Source: an uncultured Clostridia bacterium
Lineage (GTDB): Bacteria; Bacillota; Clostridia; Christensenellales; UBA1242
Assembly: GCA_944383335.1 (NCBI GenBank)
Contig: CALWPD010000005.1
Location: forward strand, 1 to 35,914
Length of the DNA stretch: 35,914 nucleotides
Reading direction: 5' to 3'
Positions 25,285-33,257 of this stretch are shown one piece after another; the first letter of the stretch is position 1; the number at the start of each line of letters is the position of its first letter. A program made the position numbers and the translations under genes. The notes under the pieces were generated by a model that had not been told where the DNA came from, did not search any database, and worked only from the letters and a program-made list of their open reading frames with translations.

Positions 25285-26533
25285 ATTTTTCAAGTTCTGT
25301 TAAAGCACTCAATATTCCAAGTTTTGCATACTCATATATTATTCCACCTTGGATAAAAATCGTATATGGGGCAACAACTGGTGCATCTGCGGTGAGTTCG
25401 ATTGTTGAACCCAGAGTGAAAGTCCCCGCTGCCATTATTTCTTCATGCGGATATCCGGGAAATTCAGATGGGATAGGAGTAACAAAGCTGTCAACGGGTG
25501 AGCCTTTTTGAAGTCCGACACAAAATTTTTCAAGATTTTGTTGAGTTTCAAGGTCGAAAGTTTGAATGATATCACTTCGCTTATCATTAAACTTTGGTGA
25601 AATCCCTTTAAAGCCGAGTTTTTCGAACATAAAACTAGAAAAAATTGCAGTTTTGACAGCATTATATACAGTTTCAGGTGCAAAAAATAATCCTTTTAAA
25701 AATTTGACAAATTGATTATAATTTGCACCAAGGTCTTTACCAATTCCTGGCGAGGTAAATCTATCTGCTATTTCTTCTATAAATTTTCGCTTGCCTATAA
25801 TATAACCTCCTGATGTTGCAATGCCACCGCCCAAATTGTGCATAAGTGAACCAGCAACTACATCTACGCCAACTTCGGTTGGTTCTTTTTTTTCAACCAT
25901 TTCTCCATAACAGTTGTCTACCATTATAATAATATTTTTGTCTATACTTTTAATTAAATTGCAAACTTTTTCAATTTGTTCTATTGAAAGACCTTCGCGA
26001 TGCGAGTAGCCCCTGGATCTTTGAATCTCAATAAGTGTTACATTGCCTTGCTTTAGGCGCTTTTCTATATTTTCATAGTCGAAATCATTATTTTTTAACT
26101 CAATTTGTTCATATTTTATACCATTTTTTGTTAATGCATGTTCGCTATCTCCAATCATACCAACAATGTGTTGAAGTGGGTCATATGGGGTGCCTGAAAT
26201 TGAAATCATTGTGTCTCCGTAATGAAGTAACCCCGACAAAGTTAGCCATATTGCGTTTGTGCCACTCATTATTTGTGGTCTAACAAGTGCATCTTCAGCA
26301 CAAAAAACATCAGCAAATACTCGTTCCACTTTATCTCTACCTGCATCAAAAAAACCATAGCCGTTTATTTCAATAAAGTCCTGATACGAAACCTTGTTTT
26401 TAATAAATGCATCAAGTACTTTTCTTGTGTTATATTCGCAAACTTCTTTTGCGTGTTCATAGTAAGGTGCGAGTTCTTTTTCTGCAGTTTTTGCCAAATT
26501 AACTAAATTTTCATTAATAAATAATTGTTCCAT
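25268..26533 (-). CDS. YnbB-like PLP-fold protein (methionine gamma-lyase / aluminium-resistance family) lacking the expected lysine
   Basis: Fold-type-I PLP-enzyme family (Pfam Met_gamma_lyase, B. subtilis YnbB), 421 residues, full length. Family segments are easy to follow: RPQIMSGTNAIW, SGTPYDPLQ, IQRSRGYSHR, VDNCYGE (Asp206, cofactor-ring aspartate), AGSLMHNLGGGIATSGGYI, RFTSPGIGKDLGA, and EEIMAAGTFTLGSTIELTAD. As I recall the family, the fourth segment normally reads GSLIKNPGGG, with Lys as the PLP Schiff-base residue; here it is His232. The reading frame is otherwise clean. The protein may therefore be inactive as a PLP lyase or may use the cofactor differently. GGAG lies about 8 bases before ATG 26533. 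The biological function of the family is not well defined. Confidence 0.88.
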   Translation of the reverse strand: MEQLFINENLVNLAKTAEKELAPYYEHAKEVCEYNTRKVLDAFIKNKVSYQDFIEINGYGFFDAGRDKVERVFADVFCAEDALVRPQIMSGTNAIWLTLSGLLHYGDTMISISGTPYDPLQHIVGMIGDSEHALTKNGIKYEQIELKNNDFDYENIEKRLKQGNVTLIEIQRSRGYSHREGLSIEQIEKVCNLIKSIDKNIIIMVDNCYGEMVEKKEPTEVGVDVVAGSLMHNLGGGIATSGGYIIGKRKFIEEIADRFTSPGIGKDLGANYNQFVKFLKGLFFAPETVYNAVKTAIFSSFMFEKLGFKGISPKFNDKRSDIIQTFDLETQQNLEKFCVGLQKGSPVDSFVTPIPSEFPGYPHEEIMAAGTFTLGSTIELTADAPVVAPYTIFIQGGIIYEYAKLGILSALTELEKSTLKF

Positions 26534-26552
26534 AAATGTTCTCCAAATAAAT

Positions 26553-26582
26553 ATAATAACAAATTTTTTAAAAAAAGTCTAA
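26553..26582 (-). promoter_or_regulatory. Promoter of the YnbB-like gene
   Basis: On the minus strand: TTAGAC (26582-26577), an 18-base spacer ending in TGT, and TATTAT (26558-26553), an extended -10. Its -35 lies within 10 bases of the -35 of the divergent pnuC promoter, so the two may compete. Confidence 0.6.
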
Positions 26583-26591
26583 TATTTGGTG

Positions 26592-26621
26592 TTGACAAAA
26601 TACATCTTGCAAATATATAAT
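26592..26621 (+). promoter_or_regulatory. pnuC promoter, predicting a leaderless mRNA
   Basis: Perfect TTGACA (26592-26597), an 18-base spacer and perfect TATAAT (26616-26621). The ATG is at 26630, 8 bases past the -10, so at most a base or two of leader is expected. Confidence 0.75.
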
Positions 26622-26629
26622 TTTATCTT

Positions 26630-27400
26630 ATGGAAAACATAGATAAAAAGAATAATAAATTTTATAAATTATTGCATTATTTTACTACATATGAGTGGAT
26701 TTGGCTTTTATCTCTTTCTTTTTTTAGTGTTTTGTTTTTATTTTTATTTCCCGAGGAAGAAACAAATGGCATAAGTGGCGTCATAATAATGATATTATAT
26801 GTCATAGATGTTGTAGTAACTCTCATAAGCGAGCTTTTGGCTTCCAAACAAAACAAATGGTGGGCAGTGTTGTACCTTATTGTTGATGCAACTGAAATAG
26901 CTGTATTTTTGATACTTTGGACACGCTTTGCGTACCTTGCTTCTGTAATATTGTTTTGGGTACCAATGCATATAATAACTTTCATAAATTGGAGTAGACA
27001 CACTGACAAAAATAAAAATACATACACAGTTGTTCGTAAATTAAATTGGAAAGGACTGTTGATAATTGGTTTTGTGTGTTTAATATGGACGCTTGTTGTT
27101 GGCTATTTGGTTGCGGCGTATGGTCCAGAAACTGATTTTTACAGCAGTGTTTTGATTGAACAAATAATTGCTTATCTTGATGCTTGTGTTACGGCTCTTG
27201 GAGTTGCAAATGGTGTACTATTGTTCTTTAGATATAAAGAAAATTGGCTTGTATGGCTTGCAGCGGTATTTTCGGAGACAGCGATAGTAATAATGTCTCA
27301 GCAATGGATATATCTTGTACTTCAAGTAGGATACCTCTTTAATACCGTGTATGGTTACATTAGGTGGACGAAATACATTAATAATAACACTGCAAAATAA
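26630..27400 (+). CDS. pnuC: PnuC-type nicotinamide riboside/mononucleotide transporter
   Basis: Membrane protein of 256 residues with about seven hydrophobic segments, starting after the amphipathic YEWIWLLSLSFF. It has the PnuC layout: an acidic loop, the LYLIVDATE segment, WVPMHIITFINWSRH, RYKENWLVWLAAV in the second half, and the closing YLFNTVYGYIRWTKY, which matches the family's C-terminal N-x-x-Y-G-x-x-x-W pattern. PnuC proteins move NAD precursors into the cell by facilitated diffusion driven by phosphorylation inside. The vitamin (nicotinamide riboside or a relative) is inferred from the family. There is no riboswitch space, because the promoter abuts the start codon and no ribosome binding site is present. 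Confidence 0.83.
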   Translation: MENIDKKNNKFYKLLHYFTTYEWIWLLSLSFFSVLFLFLFPEEETNGISGVIIMILYVIDVVVTLISELLASKQNKWWAVLYLIVDATEIAVFLILWTRFAYLASVILFWVPMHIITFINWSRHTDKNKNTYTVVRKLNWKGLLIIGFVCLIWTLVVGYLVAAYGPETDFYSSVLIEQIIAYLDACVTALGVANGVLLFFRYKENWLVWLAAVFSETAIVIMSQQWIYLVLQVGYLFNTVYGYIRWTKYINNNTAK

Positions 27401-27451
27401 AAGATTCAAAAAACTCCGCAAAATTAAAAAATAATAAAAAAAGAAAAACAC

Positions 27452-27480
27452 TTGATATTTTTTTTGTTATGTTTTATAAT
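27452..27480 (+). promoter_or_regulatory. Promoter of the membrane protein gene at 27521
   Basis: TTGATA (27452-27457), a 17-base spacer and perfect TATAAT (27475-27480). The predicted start is near 27487, leaving a leader of about 34 bases with GGAG at 27513-27516. Confidence 0.75.
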
Positions 27481-27520
27481 AACTAAACTAAATCAAGTTT
27501 TTTTATTAATATGGAGTGTT

Positions 27521-28456
27521 ATGATATTCAAAAACTCACTTAAATTGTTTGTTGCCAACTTTTCAGTCTTTTGGAAGTTGCTTTTATACAAACTTATGGT
27601 TATCGCATTTTGCTGTGTGCTTTTGATTCCTACATTTTCCGTTTGGAATGAAGCATTCAATTCCGTGGAGTTTTCTGAACTTTTAATCGGGTTTTCAACT
27701 AAAACCGTTTTTGTAAACATCTCTGCATTAATGAGAAGCTTGTATGTAGTAGTCGAAGCGTTTCTAGATGCTGTGGCAATTTTATATTCCGCACACACAT
27801 TTATGCTTTTCTATACTGCTGTCATTTTGCTTGTCATTTTACCATTCTTGTTTGGACTTTTTACAATTCCAGCTGGAGAAGGGTTATATTCATACATGGC
27901 AAGTTTAAATAGGTCAAGTTTTATGGCAAATTTTGTTTCAAAACTTGGAAAAAGTGCTGTATATTCTTTAATTCGCACTTTAATCTTACTACCTTTTTTG
28001 GCAGTGTTTTTAACTGGAGCATATTATTTATTATCACTTTGTAAATCAAGCGGAATAATTCAAATATTTTTGCCAATAATGTTAGTTGTATATATTGCGC
28101 TTTTATTGTCTCTATTCACAACATTTTTATCAGGGTTTATGCCAGCTTGCGTAGCCTTTGATATTTCGCCATTAAAAGCCTTCAAAAAAGGTCTAAAAGC
28201 AGTTTCGAGAATGTTTTTAAGGGTTTTTTCGAGTGTTTTTGTGATATTTTTCTTTACAATAATTTTTACATTTATTATGACTTCATTTTCACTTATAGCA
28301 CTAATTCCACTTGCATCAGTGGCAATCATAATGCTTGATATGGTAATGTTTTTTGAGAGTCAAGGTAATAGGTATTATGTAGACCTAGATTCCATTGTTA
28401 CACCACGAAAACTTGAACAATGTGAAAAATTTAATAAGGTAAAGAATATCATATAA
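27521..28456 (+). CDS. Polytopic membrane protein of unknown function
   Basis: This 311-residue protein has about five to six membrane segments in three groups: one near residues 20-40, one or two between 80 and 125, then around 145-170, 180-210 and 235-275. The charged loop SPLKAFKKGLKAVSRMFLRVF before the last hydrophobic block resembles the amphipathic helix of YciC/DUF975-like or glycerophosphoryl-diester-related membrane domains, but I cannot place it in a family. ATG 27521 is used because a longer frame from a TTG at 27452 would begin inside the promoter. It may be co-transcribed with RNase J, from which only a weak hairpin separates it. Confidence 0.8.
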   Translation: MIFKNSLKLFVANFSVFWKLLLYKLMVIAFCCVLLIPTFSVWNEAFNSVEFSELLIGFSTKTVFVNISALMRSLYVVVEAFLDAVAILYSAHTFMLFYTAVILLVILPFLFGLFTIPAGEGLYSYMASLNRSSFMANFVSKLGKSAVYSLIRTLILLPFLAVFLTGAYYLLSLCKSSGIIQIFLPIMLVVYIALLLSLFTTFLSGFMPACVAFDISPLKAFKKGLKAVSRMFLRVFSSVFVIFFFTIIFTFIMTSFSLIALIPLASVAIIMLDMVMFFESQGNRYYVDLDSIVTPRKLEQCEKFNKVKNII

Positions 28457-28481
28457 ATTAAAAAAACTTTAAATATTTTAA

Positions 28482-28505
28482 ACAAGATTAATCTTGTAGT
28501 TTTTT
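28482..28505 (+). terminator. Weak terminator-like palindrome before rnjA
   Basis: The palindrome ACAAGATTAATCTTGT (28482-28497) is followed by AG and six or more T. The hairpin is short and AT-rich, so it may attenuate rather than stop transcription into rnjA, for which no separate promoter is clear. Confidence 0.45.
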
Positions 28506-28527
28506 AAATGGAAAAAAAGGAGATTAT

Positions 28528-30375
28528 ATGGAACAAAAAACTATTGATGAAAAAATACTAGAACAATTAAACACTGTTCTTAGTGGACAAAATAATGAAA
28601 ATAAACAAATAAATAAAGAAACACCAAAAGCGCATAAAAAACCTGTACACAAGTCGAAAGGTGAAGTCGGGGATAAGTCAAATAAATTGAATTTGCCAAA
28701 GATTATTAAAAATCCAGACAAATCACCAAAAGTCAAAATAACTTTTCTTGGTGGGGTTGGTGAAATTGGCAAGAATATGACTGCCATTGAATATGGCGAT
28801 GAGATGATAGTAGTTGACTGTGGAATGAGTTTCCCAGATGATGATCTTCCGGGCATAGATGTTGTTACGCCAGATATAACGTATCTCATTCAAAATAAAA
28901 ATAAATTAAAAGCGTTTATCATCACTCATGGACATGAGGATCACATAGGAAGTATTCCTTTTGTGCTTAGTGATGTAAATGTACCAATTTACGCATCTAG
29001 ACTCACACTTGGACTGATTGAGAATAAATTAAAAGAATATCCGAAACTAAAATACAAACTCATAGCGGTTAAACCAAGGCAGGTGCTTAAAATAGGCAAC
29101 TTCGCCATTGAGTTTATTCATGTAAATCACTCAATCGCAGGTTCTCTTGCCCTTGCAATTACAACGCCTTGCGGAACTATCGTGCACACTGGAGACTTTA
29201 AGATTGACTTTGAACCCGTTACTGGCGAGACAACCGATCTTACACGCTTTGCCGAAATTGGCAGAAAAGGTGTAAATCTTTTGCTGTGTGAAAGCACCAA
29301 TGTTTGTAGGCCGGGTTATTCCATGAGCGAATCTAATGTTGGGCGTGTTATGGATAGCATTTTTGAAAAACATCCAAACAATAGACTTTTTGTGGCAACA
29401 TTTGCTTCAAATATTCAGCGTATGCAACAAATTTTGGATCTTGCAAAAAAATATTCTCGCAAAGTTGCTTTCAGTGGCAGAAGTATGTTGAATGTCAGCG
29501 AAGTTGCATCAAAACTTGGTGAACTCAAATACGATAAAGATGCCATAATAGATATAGATAAAGTTTCAAAATATGAAGATAAAGAAATCTTGATAATGGC
29601 GACAGGAAGTCAAGGTGAAAGCATGAGTGCTCTTTCTCGTATGGCATCGGGTGAATTTAAAGGTATAGAACTTGGTGAAAATGATTGCATAATTCTTTCA
29701 TCATCGCCAATTCCAGGCAATGAAAAGTCTGTTTATGGATTGATTAACACACTTTTTAAGAAAGGTGCCGATGTTATATATGATGAACTTGCGGATGTGC
29801 ACGCATCAGGACATGCTTGTCAAGAAGAGATTAAAATTATTCACAAACTCACAAAGCCAAAGAACTTTGTACCAATTCATGGTGAATACAGACACTTAAA
29901 ACAGCACAAAGCACTTGCCATTGCCATGGGTTGTGATCCAAAGAACATTATTTTACCAGATCTTGGTATGCAAATAGAGATGTCTAAAACTTCAATTCGT
30001 ACCGTAGGATATGTTCAGGCTGGGATGAGATTGGTTGATGGTTCAGGAGTAGGAGATCTTTCAAGTGCCGTGCTAAAGGATAGGAAACAACTTTCAGAAG
30101 AAGGTGTTTGTGTAGCGGTTGTCAATCTTTCAAGTGAATCAGGACAACTTCAGAGTGATCCATTTGTTATAACTCGTGGAGTGGTTTACAACGACGAAGC
30201 CGATGACTTCAACCAAGACGCAAGAAGCCACTTAAGTCAACTTTTGAAGGGTTATGATTTAAAAGATATGGACCAAACAGAAATCAAAAGTGTTGTTCGT
30301 AGATCAATTTCAAGTTTTGTATTCAAACGCACAAAGCGAAGACCACTTATCTTAACTGTTGTACTTATGTCATAA
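28528..30375 (+). CDS. rnj: Ribonuclease J
   Basis: Metallo-beta-lactamase/beta-CASP ribonuclease with 5'-3' exonuclease and endonuclease activity, central to mRNA decay and rRNA maturation in Gram-positive bacteria. The 615-residue protein carries an extra Lys/Asn-rich N-terminal tail (about 60 residues, likely disordered) before the core. The core shows FLGGVGEIGKNM, VDCGMSFPD, the zinc motif THGHEDHIG (His134, His136, Asp138, His139), HTGDFKID, ATGSQGE, SSSPIPGNE and the late VHASGHACQEE and PIHGEYRHL motifs. The start has an excellent AAAGGAG site. Whether it is J1 or J2 cannot be decided from one copy. trmR follows after 3 bases. Confidence 0.96.
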   Translation: MEQKTIDEKILEQLNTVLSGQNNENKQINKETPKAHKKPVHKSKGEVGDKSNKLNLPKIIKNPDKSPKVKITFLGGVGEIGKNMTAIEYGDEMIVVDCGMSFPDDDLPGIDVVTPDITYLIQNKNKLKAFIITHGHEDHIGSIPFVLSDVNVPIYASRLTLGLIENKLKEYPKLKYKLIAVKPRQVLKIGNFAIEFIHVNHSIAGSLALAITTPCGTIVHTGDFKIDFEPVTGETTDLTRFAEIGRKGVNLLLCESTNVCRPGYSMSESNVGRVMDSIFEKHPNNRLFVATFASNIQRMQQILDLAKKYSRKVAFSGRSMLNVSEVASKLGELKYDKDAIIDIDKVSKYEDKEILIMATGSQGESMSALSRMASGEFKGIELGENDCIILSSSPIPGNEKSVYGLINTLFKKGADVIYDELADVHASGHACQEEIKIIHKLTKPKNFVPIHGEYRHLKQHKALAIAMGCDPKNIILPDLGMQIEMSKTSIRTVGYVQAGMRLVDGSGVGDLSSAVLKDRKQLSEEGVCVAVVNLSSESGQLQSDPFVITRGVVYNDEADDFNQDARSHLSQLLKGYDLKDMDQTEIKSVVRRSISSFVFKRTKRRPLILTVVLMS

Positions 30376-30378
30376 TAT

Positions 30379-30966
30379 ATGGAAAAATATTTAGAAGAAT
30401 TAAAAAAATATGCGGAAAAAAATCACATTCCTATCATAAGTGAAAGTGGGTGTGATTTTTTGATTAATTTTTTAAAAAAAATTCAACCGCAAAAAATATT
30501 AGAAATAGGTACGGCTATTGGATATTCTGGTTCAAAAATGTTACTTTCGCTTTTAAATACAAACCTTATCACTGTTGAAAAAAAATCTGAGTTTGTACAA
30601 TTTGCATACTCCACTTTTAAAACCGTAGGAGTGTTAAATCGTGCAAAGATTATACATGGCGATGCTTTTGATGTAATTCAAACTTTCCCGAGACAAAGTT
30701 TTGACTTTATCTTTTTGGACGGGCCAAAAGGCCAATATTTAAAATATTATCCATATATCAAAAATATTTTAAAAAAAGGCGGATATATTTTTGTAGATAA
30801 TATTTATTTTCATAATCTTGTTTTAGGGCCAAAGTTTGTCAAGCACAAACTTAGGACAATAGTTGTAAATTTAAGAAAATTTATTGACATTATAAGCACT
30901 GACAGTGAAGTAAAGACAACCTTTTATAATATTGGTGATGGAATTGCGATAATAAATAAGTTGTAA
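30379..30966 (+). CDS. SAM-dependent O-methyltransferase (TrmR/YrrM-like)
   Basis: Class I methyltransferase of 195 residues, COG4122 type. In B. subtilis the relative TrmR (YrrM) methylates 5-hydroxyuridine at the wobble position of certain tRNAs. The SAM motif I is KILEIGTAIGYSGSKM, an acidic residue follows (VEKKSEF), then GDAFDVIQTF and the FIFLDGPKGQY strand with the metal-binding aspartate, and FVDNIYFH with the second metal-ligand pair. The start ATG lies 3 bases after the RNase J stop and has no ribosome binding site, so translation probably depends on coupling. The tRNA substrate is inferred from family and context. Confidence 0.82.
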   Translation: MEKYLEELKKYAEKNHIPIISESGCDFLINFLKKIQPQKILEIGTAIGYSGSKMLLSLLNTNLITVEKKSEFVQFAYSTFKTVGVLNRAKIIHGDAFDVIQTFPRQSFDFIFLDGPKGQYLKYYPYIKNILKKGGYIFVDNIYFHNLVLGPKFVKHKLRTIVVNLRKFIDIISTDSEVKTTFYNIGDGIAIINKL

Positions 30967-30971
30967 TGATT

Positions 30972-31000
30972 TTGAGATTTGGCTTAATTGGTGTTATATT
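30972..31000 (+). promoter_or_regulatory. Promoter of the tsaE operon
   Basis: TTGAGA (30972-30977), a 17-base spacer ending in TGT, and TATATT (30995-31000), an extended -10. The predicted start is near 31007, close to the AAAGGAG ribosome binding site, so the leader is very short. Confidence 0.65.
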
Positions 31001-31017
31001 AGAAAAAGGAGAAAGCA

Positions 31018-31461
31018 ATGCAGATAGAAGTTATTTCAGATAGCGAAGAGAAGACACAGAGCATAGCGGAAAAATATGCAAAAAGTATAACTTCGCCAAC
31101 AGTCATTTCACTCGTGGGTGATCTTGGTGCGGGTAAAACCACATTTGCAAAAGGTTTTGCAAAAGGTATGGGTATTTCTGACCTTATTACAAGTCCAACA
31201 TTCACCATAATGAATGACTATAAAGGTACAAAAATGAATTTGTATCATTTTGATATGTATCGCCTTTCAAGCAAGGAAGAGGCAGAAGAACTTGGCTTTG
31301 AAGAATATTTTGACCTTCGTACACTAGATGGTGTTTGTCTTGTGGAGTGGGCAGAGAATGTCAAAGGTCTGCTGCCGGCTCTTTTTGTGGAGATCGTATT
31401 TACAAAATTAGATGAAACAAAACGAAAAATTGGCTTTTCGGTAAAAGGTTGGGTAAAATGA
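31018..31461 (+). CDS. tsaE: tRNA threonylcarbamoyladenosine biosynthesis ATPase TsaE
   Basis: Small P-loop ATPase (147 residues) that works with TsaB and TsaD to form t6A37 on ANN-decoding tRNAs. It shows the Walker A GDLGAGKTTFAKG, the switch region ITSPTFTIMNDY, LYHFDMYRL, and the VEWAENV Walker-B-like motif. Length is typical. The tsaB start overlaps its stop (ATGA), giving the standard tsaE-tsaB-rimI order. Confidence 0.95.
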   Translation: MQIEVISDSEEKTQSIAEKYAKSITSPTVISLVGDLGAGKTTFAKGFAKGMGISDLITSPTFTIMNDYKGTKMNLYHFDMYRLSSKEEAEELGFEEYFDLRTLDGVCLVEWAENVKGLLPALFVEIVFTKLDETKRKIGFSVKGWVK

Positions 31462-32099
31462 AACTACTTTGTATTTCAACAGCATTTAGTAGCACAGATA
31501 TTGCATTGATTGTGGATGGCAAATGTACTTTTCAAAGTGTTAAAAGTAACGCAAAGCAATCTGAAAATGCTTTGCTTGCTATTGATGAAGTGCTAAAAGT
31601 TGGTAATATTGACATAACAGAAATAGACTGTGTGTCGGTGGTTGTTGGTCCGGGTTCGTTTACAGGAATAAGGATAGGACTTGGACTTGTTAAAGGTATG
31701 AGCATTGCAAAGCCAAGTTTAAAACTAATTGGTATATGCTCATTAGACTTAATGGCACATATCTTTGCCACGAGCAATAATCCAAAATCAGACTTTTGGT
31801 GTACGATAAATGCGCTTAGCGGCAATATATTTGCTTGTCATTATGATAGCAAAGGTGAAAGGTTAACAGAACCAACAATGCTAACTGGTGAACAGCTGAC
31901 AATACTGAGTGGGATTGTGGTAGGTTTAAAAGATGAAAATCTCGACATATGCAACATTTTTGTTGAATTTTCGCCACAAAGTTTACTGAGCTTGTCTGAA
32001 AAGTACTATAATGATGGTAAATTCATTTCAGAAAACCAACTTTTGCCAATATATTTACGCAAGTCGCAGGCGGAACAAAATGCAGATAAGAAAGATTAA
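31458..32099 (+). CDS. tsaB: tRNA threonylcarbamoyladenosine biosynthesis protein TsaB
   Basis: ASKHA-fold scaffold protein (213 residues) of the t6A complex that binds and stabilises TsaD. It carries CISTAFSSTDIAL, the conserved VVVGPGSFTGIRIGLGLVKGM and a degenerate C-terminal half. ATG 31458 is preferred over ATG 31449 because it gives the family N-terminus MKLLCIST and a 4-base ATGA overlap with tsaE. The next gene, rimI, starts inside its last 20 bases. Confidence 0.93.
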   Translation: MKLLCISTAFSSTDIALIVDGKCTFQSVKSNAKQSENALLAIDEVLKVGNIDITEIDCVSVVVGPGSFTGIRIGLGLVKGMSIAKPSLKLIGICSLDLMAHIFATSNNPKSDFWCTINALSGNIFACHYDSKGERLTEPTMLTGEQLTILSGIVVGLKDENLDICNIFVEFSPQSLLSLSEKYYNDGKFISENQLLPIYLRKSQAEQNADKKD

Positions 32100-32520
32100 A
32101 CCATATCATAAGAAAGCATTGATTGAATTATCTAGGAGCAATTTTGGTGATGAAAGTTGGACGGATGAACAACTTGGAAATGCCATAATCAATGATGATT
32201 ATATTTGTATTGCACTGCTTGACGGAGATAATGTGCTTTCATATTTGATTGCAGTCCAAACAGTAGATGATGTAAATATTTTGAGTATTGCAACCAGCAA
32301 AGACAACCAAAATAAAGGTTATGCAACTATGCTAATAAAGTGGATGATAAACCTTTGTCAAAATGTTGACAAAACTCTCTCACTTGAAGTCAAATCAAAA
32401 AATAAAACCGCTATAAATCTTTACACTACCTTGGGCTTTAAAAAAATTCACGAAAGGCCAAGATATTATAAAGACGGCGACTCCGCACTTATTATGTTTT
32501 ATAATTTCACCGATAAATAG
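32080..32520 (+). CDS. rimI: GNAT acetyltransferase, RimI-like
   Basis: GNAT-fold acetyltransferase (146 residues) in the position of RimI, the enzyme that acetylates the N-terminal alanine of ribosomal protein S18 in E. coli. It shows the acetyl-CoA loop as DNQNKGYATMLIKWM (Q-x3-G-x-[AG] pattern), LEVKSKNKTAINLYTTLGFKKIHERPRYY, and the final DSALIMF strand, all matching RimI. ATG 32080 is used: a longer frame exists, but the family N-terminus begins MQIRKIKP. It overlaps tsaB by 20 bases. The usual next gene, tsaD, is missing; an alpha/beta hydrolase gene follows. Confidence 0.88.
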   Translation: MQIRKIKPYHKKALIELSRSNFGDESWTDEQLGNAIINDDYICIALLDGDNVLSYLIAVQTVDDVNILSIATSKDNQNKGYATMLIKWMINLCQNVDKTLSLEVKSKNKTAINLYTTLGFKKIHERPRYYKDGDSALIMFYNFTDK

Positions 32521-32540
32521 TATTAAGCATAAATAAATAT

Positions 32541-33257
32541 GTGATTAATTATAAAAATAGTTTAGTAAACTACATAGTAACAGGCGAAGGTGAAGAAACA
32601 ATGCTTTATCTTCATGGATGGGGCGGAAGCGTGGACAGTTTTAAATTTCTATTAAACTCATTAAATTATAAAAGTATATTAATAGATTTTCCGCCTTTTG
32701 GCAAAAGTGAAGAACCAAAATCGCCATATACGCTGTTTGACTATTCAGAGATAGTCTATAAAATTTTACAAAAAGAAGATGTAAAAAAAATAAATATAAT
32801 TTGTCATTCATTTGGTGCAAGGGTTGCAATGCTTTTAATATCAAGCTATAATGTAGATATTGAAAATTTAATAATAACTGCGGGAGCAGGAATAAAACCA
32901 AGAAATAAAATAAAAAAAATATATAGGAAAATAAAATATAAAATATTAAAAAAAATAATAAAAAATTATTCCGCTGGTTCAAATGATTATAAAAAACTAT
33001 CGCCTGTTATGAAAAAAACATTTTCAAATATAATAAACTTGGATATTTCACCATACGCAAAAAAAATAGATTGCAGAACACTTTTAATATATGGTAGTCT
33101 AGATAAGGAAACACCATTATACATGGCGAAAAAATTAAATAAATACATAAAAAATTCAAAATTAATAATTTATAAAAATTGTGGACATTTTGCTTATCTG
33201 GAAAATAACATTCAATTTTTAATAGATGTAAAAACATTTTTAAAAGGAGAAAATTAA
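32541..33257 (+). CDS. Alpha/beta hydrolase
   Basis: Alpha/beta-hydrolase-fold protein (238 residues) with the oxyanion-hole motif LYLHGWGGS, the nucleophile elbow CHSFGARV (Ser in H-x-F-G variant), an acid candidate in YGSLDKETP and the late histidine in NCGHFAYLE, so the catalytic triad looks complete. It resembles small esterases and MhpC-like hydrolases; the substrate is unknown. The start is GTG 32541, matching the family N-terminus, and has no ribosome binding site; ATG 32601 has one (AAGGTGA) but would cut off the first strands. The last base is the first base of the next ATG, so it is tightly coupled to the MurF-like gene, suggesting an envelope-related role. Confidence 0.85.
   Translation: MINYKNSLVNYIVTGEGEETMLYLHGWGGSVDSFKFLLNSLNYKSILIDFPPFGKSEEPKSPYTLFDYSEIVYKILQKEDVKKINIICHSFGARVAMLLISSYNVDIENLIITAGAGIKPRNKIKKIYRKIKYKILKKIIKNYSAGSNDYKKLSPVMKKTFSNIINLDISPYAKKIDCRTLLIYGSLDKETPLYMAKKLNKYIKNSKLIIYKNCGHFAYLENNIQFLIDVKTFLKGEN

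Noticed and set aside
27452..27520. TTG start extending the membrane protein by 23 residues
   Set aside because: The extension is the promoter itself (TTGATA-17-TATAAT); ATG 27521 has the ribosome binding site.
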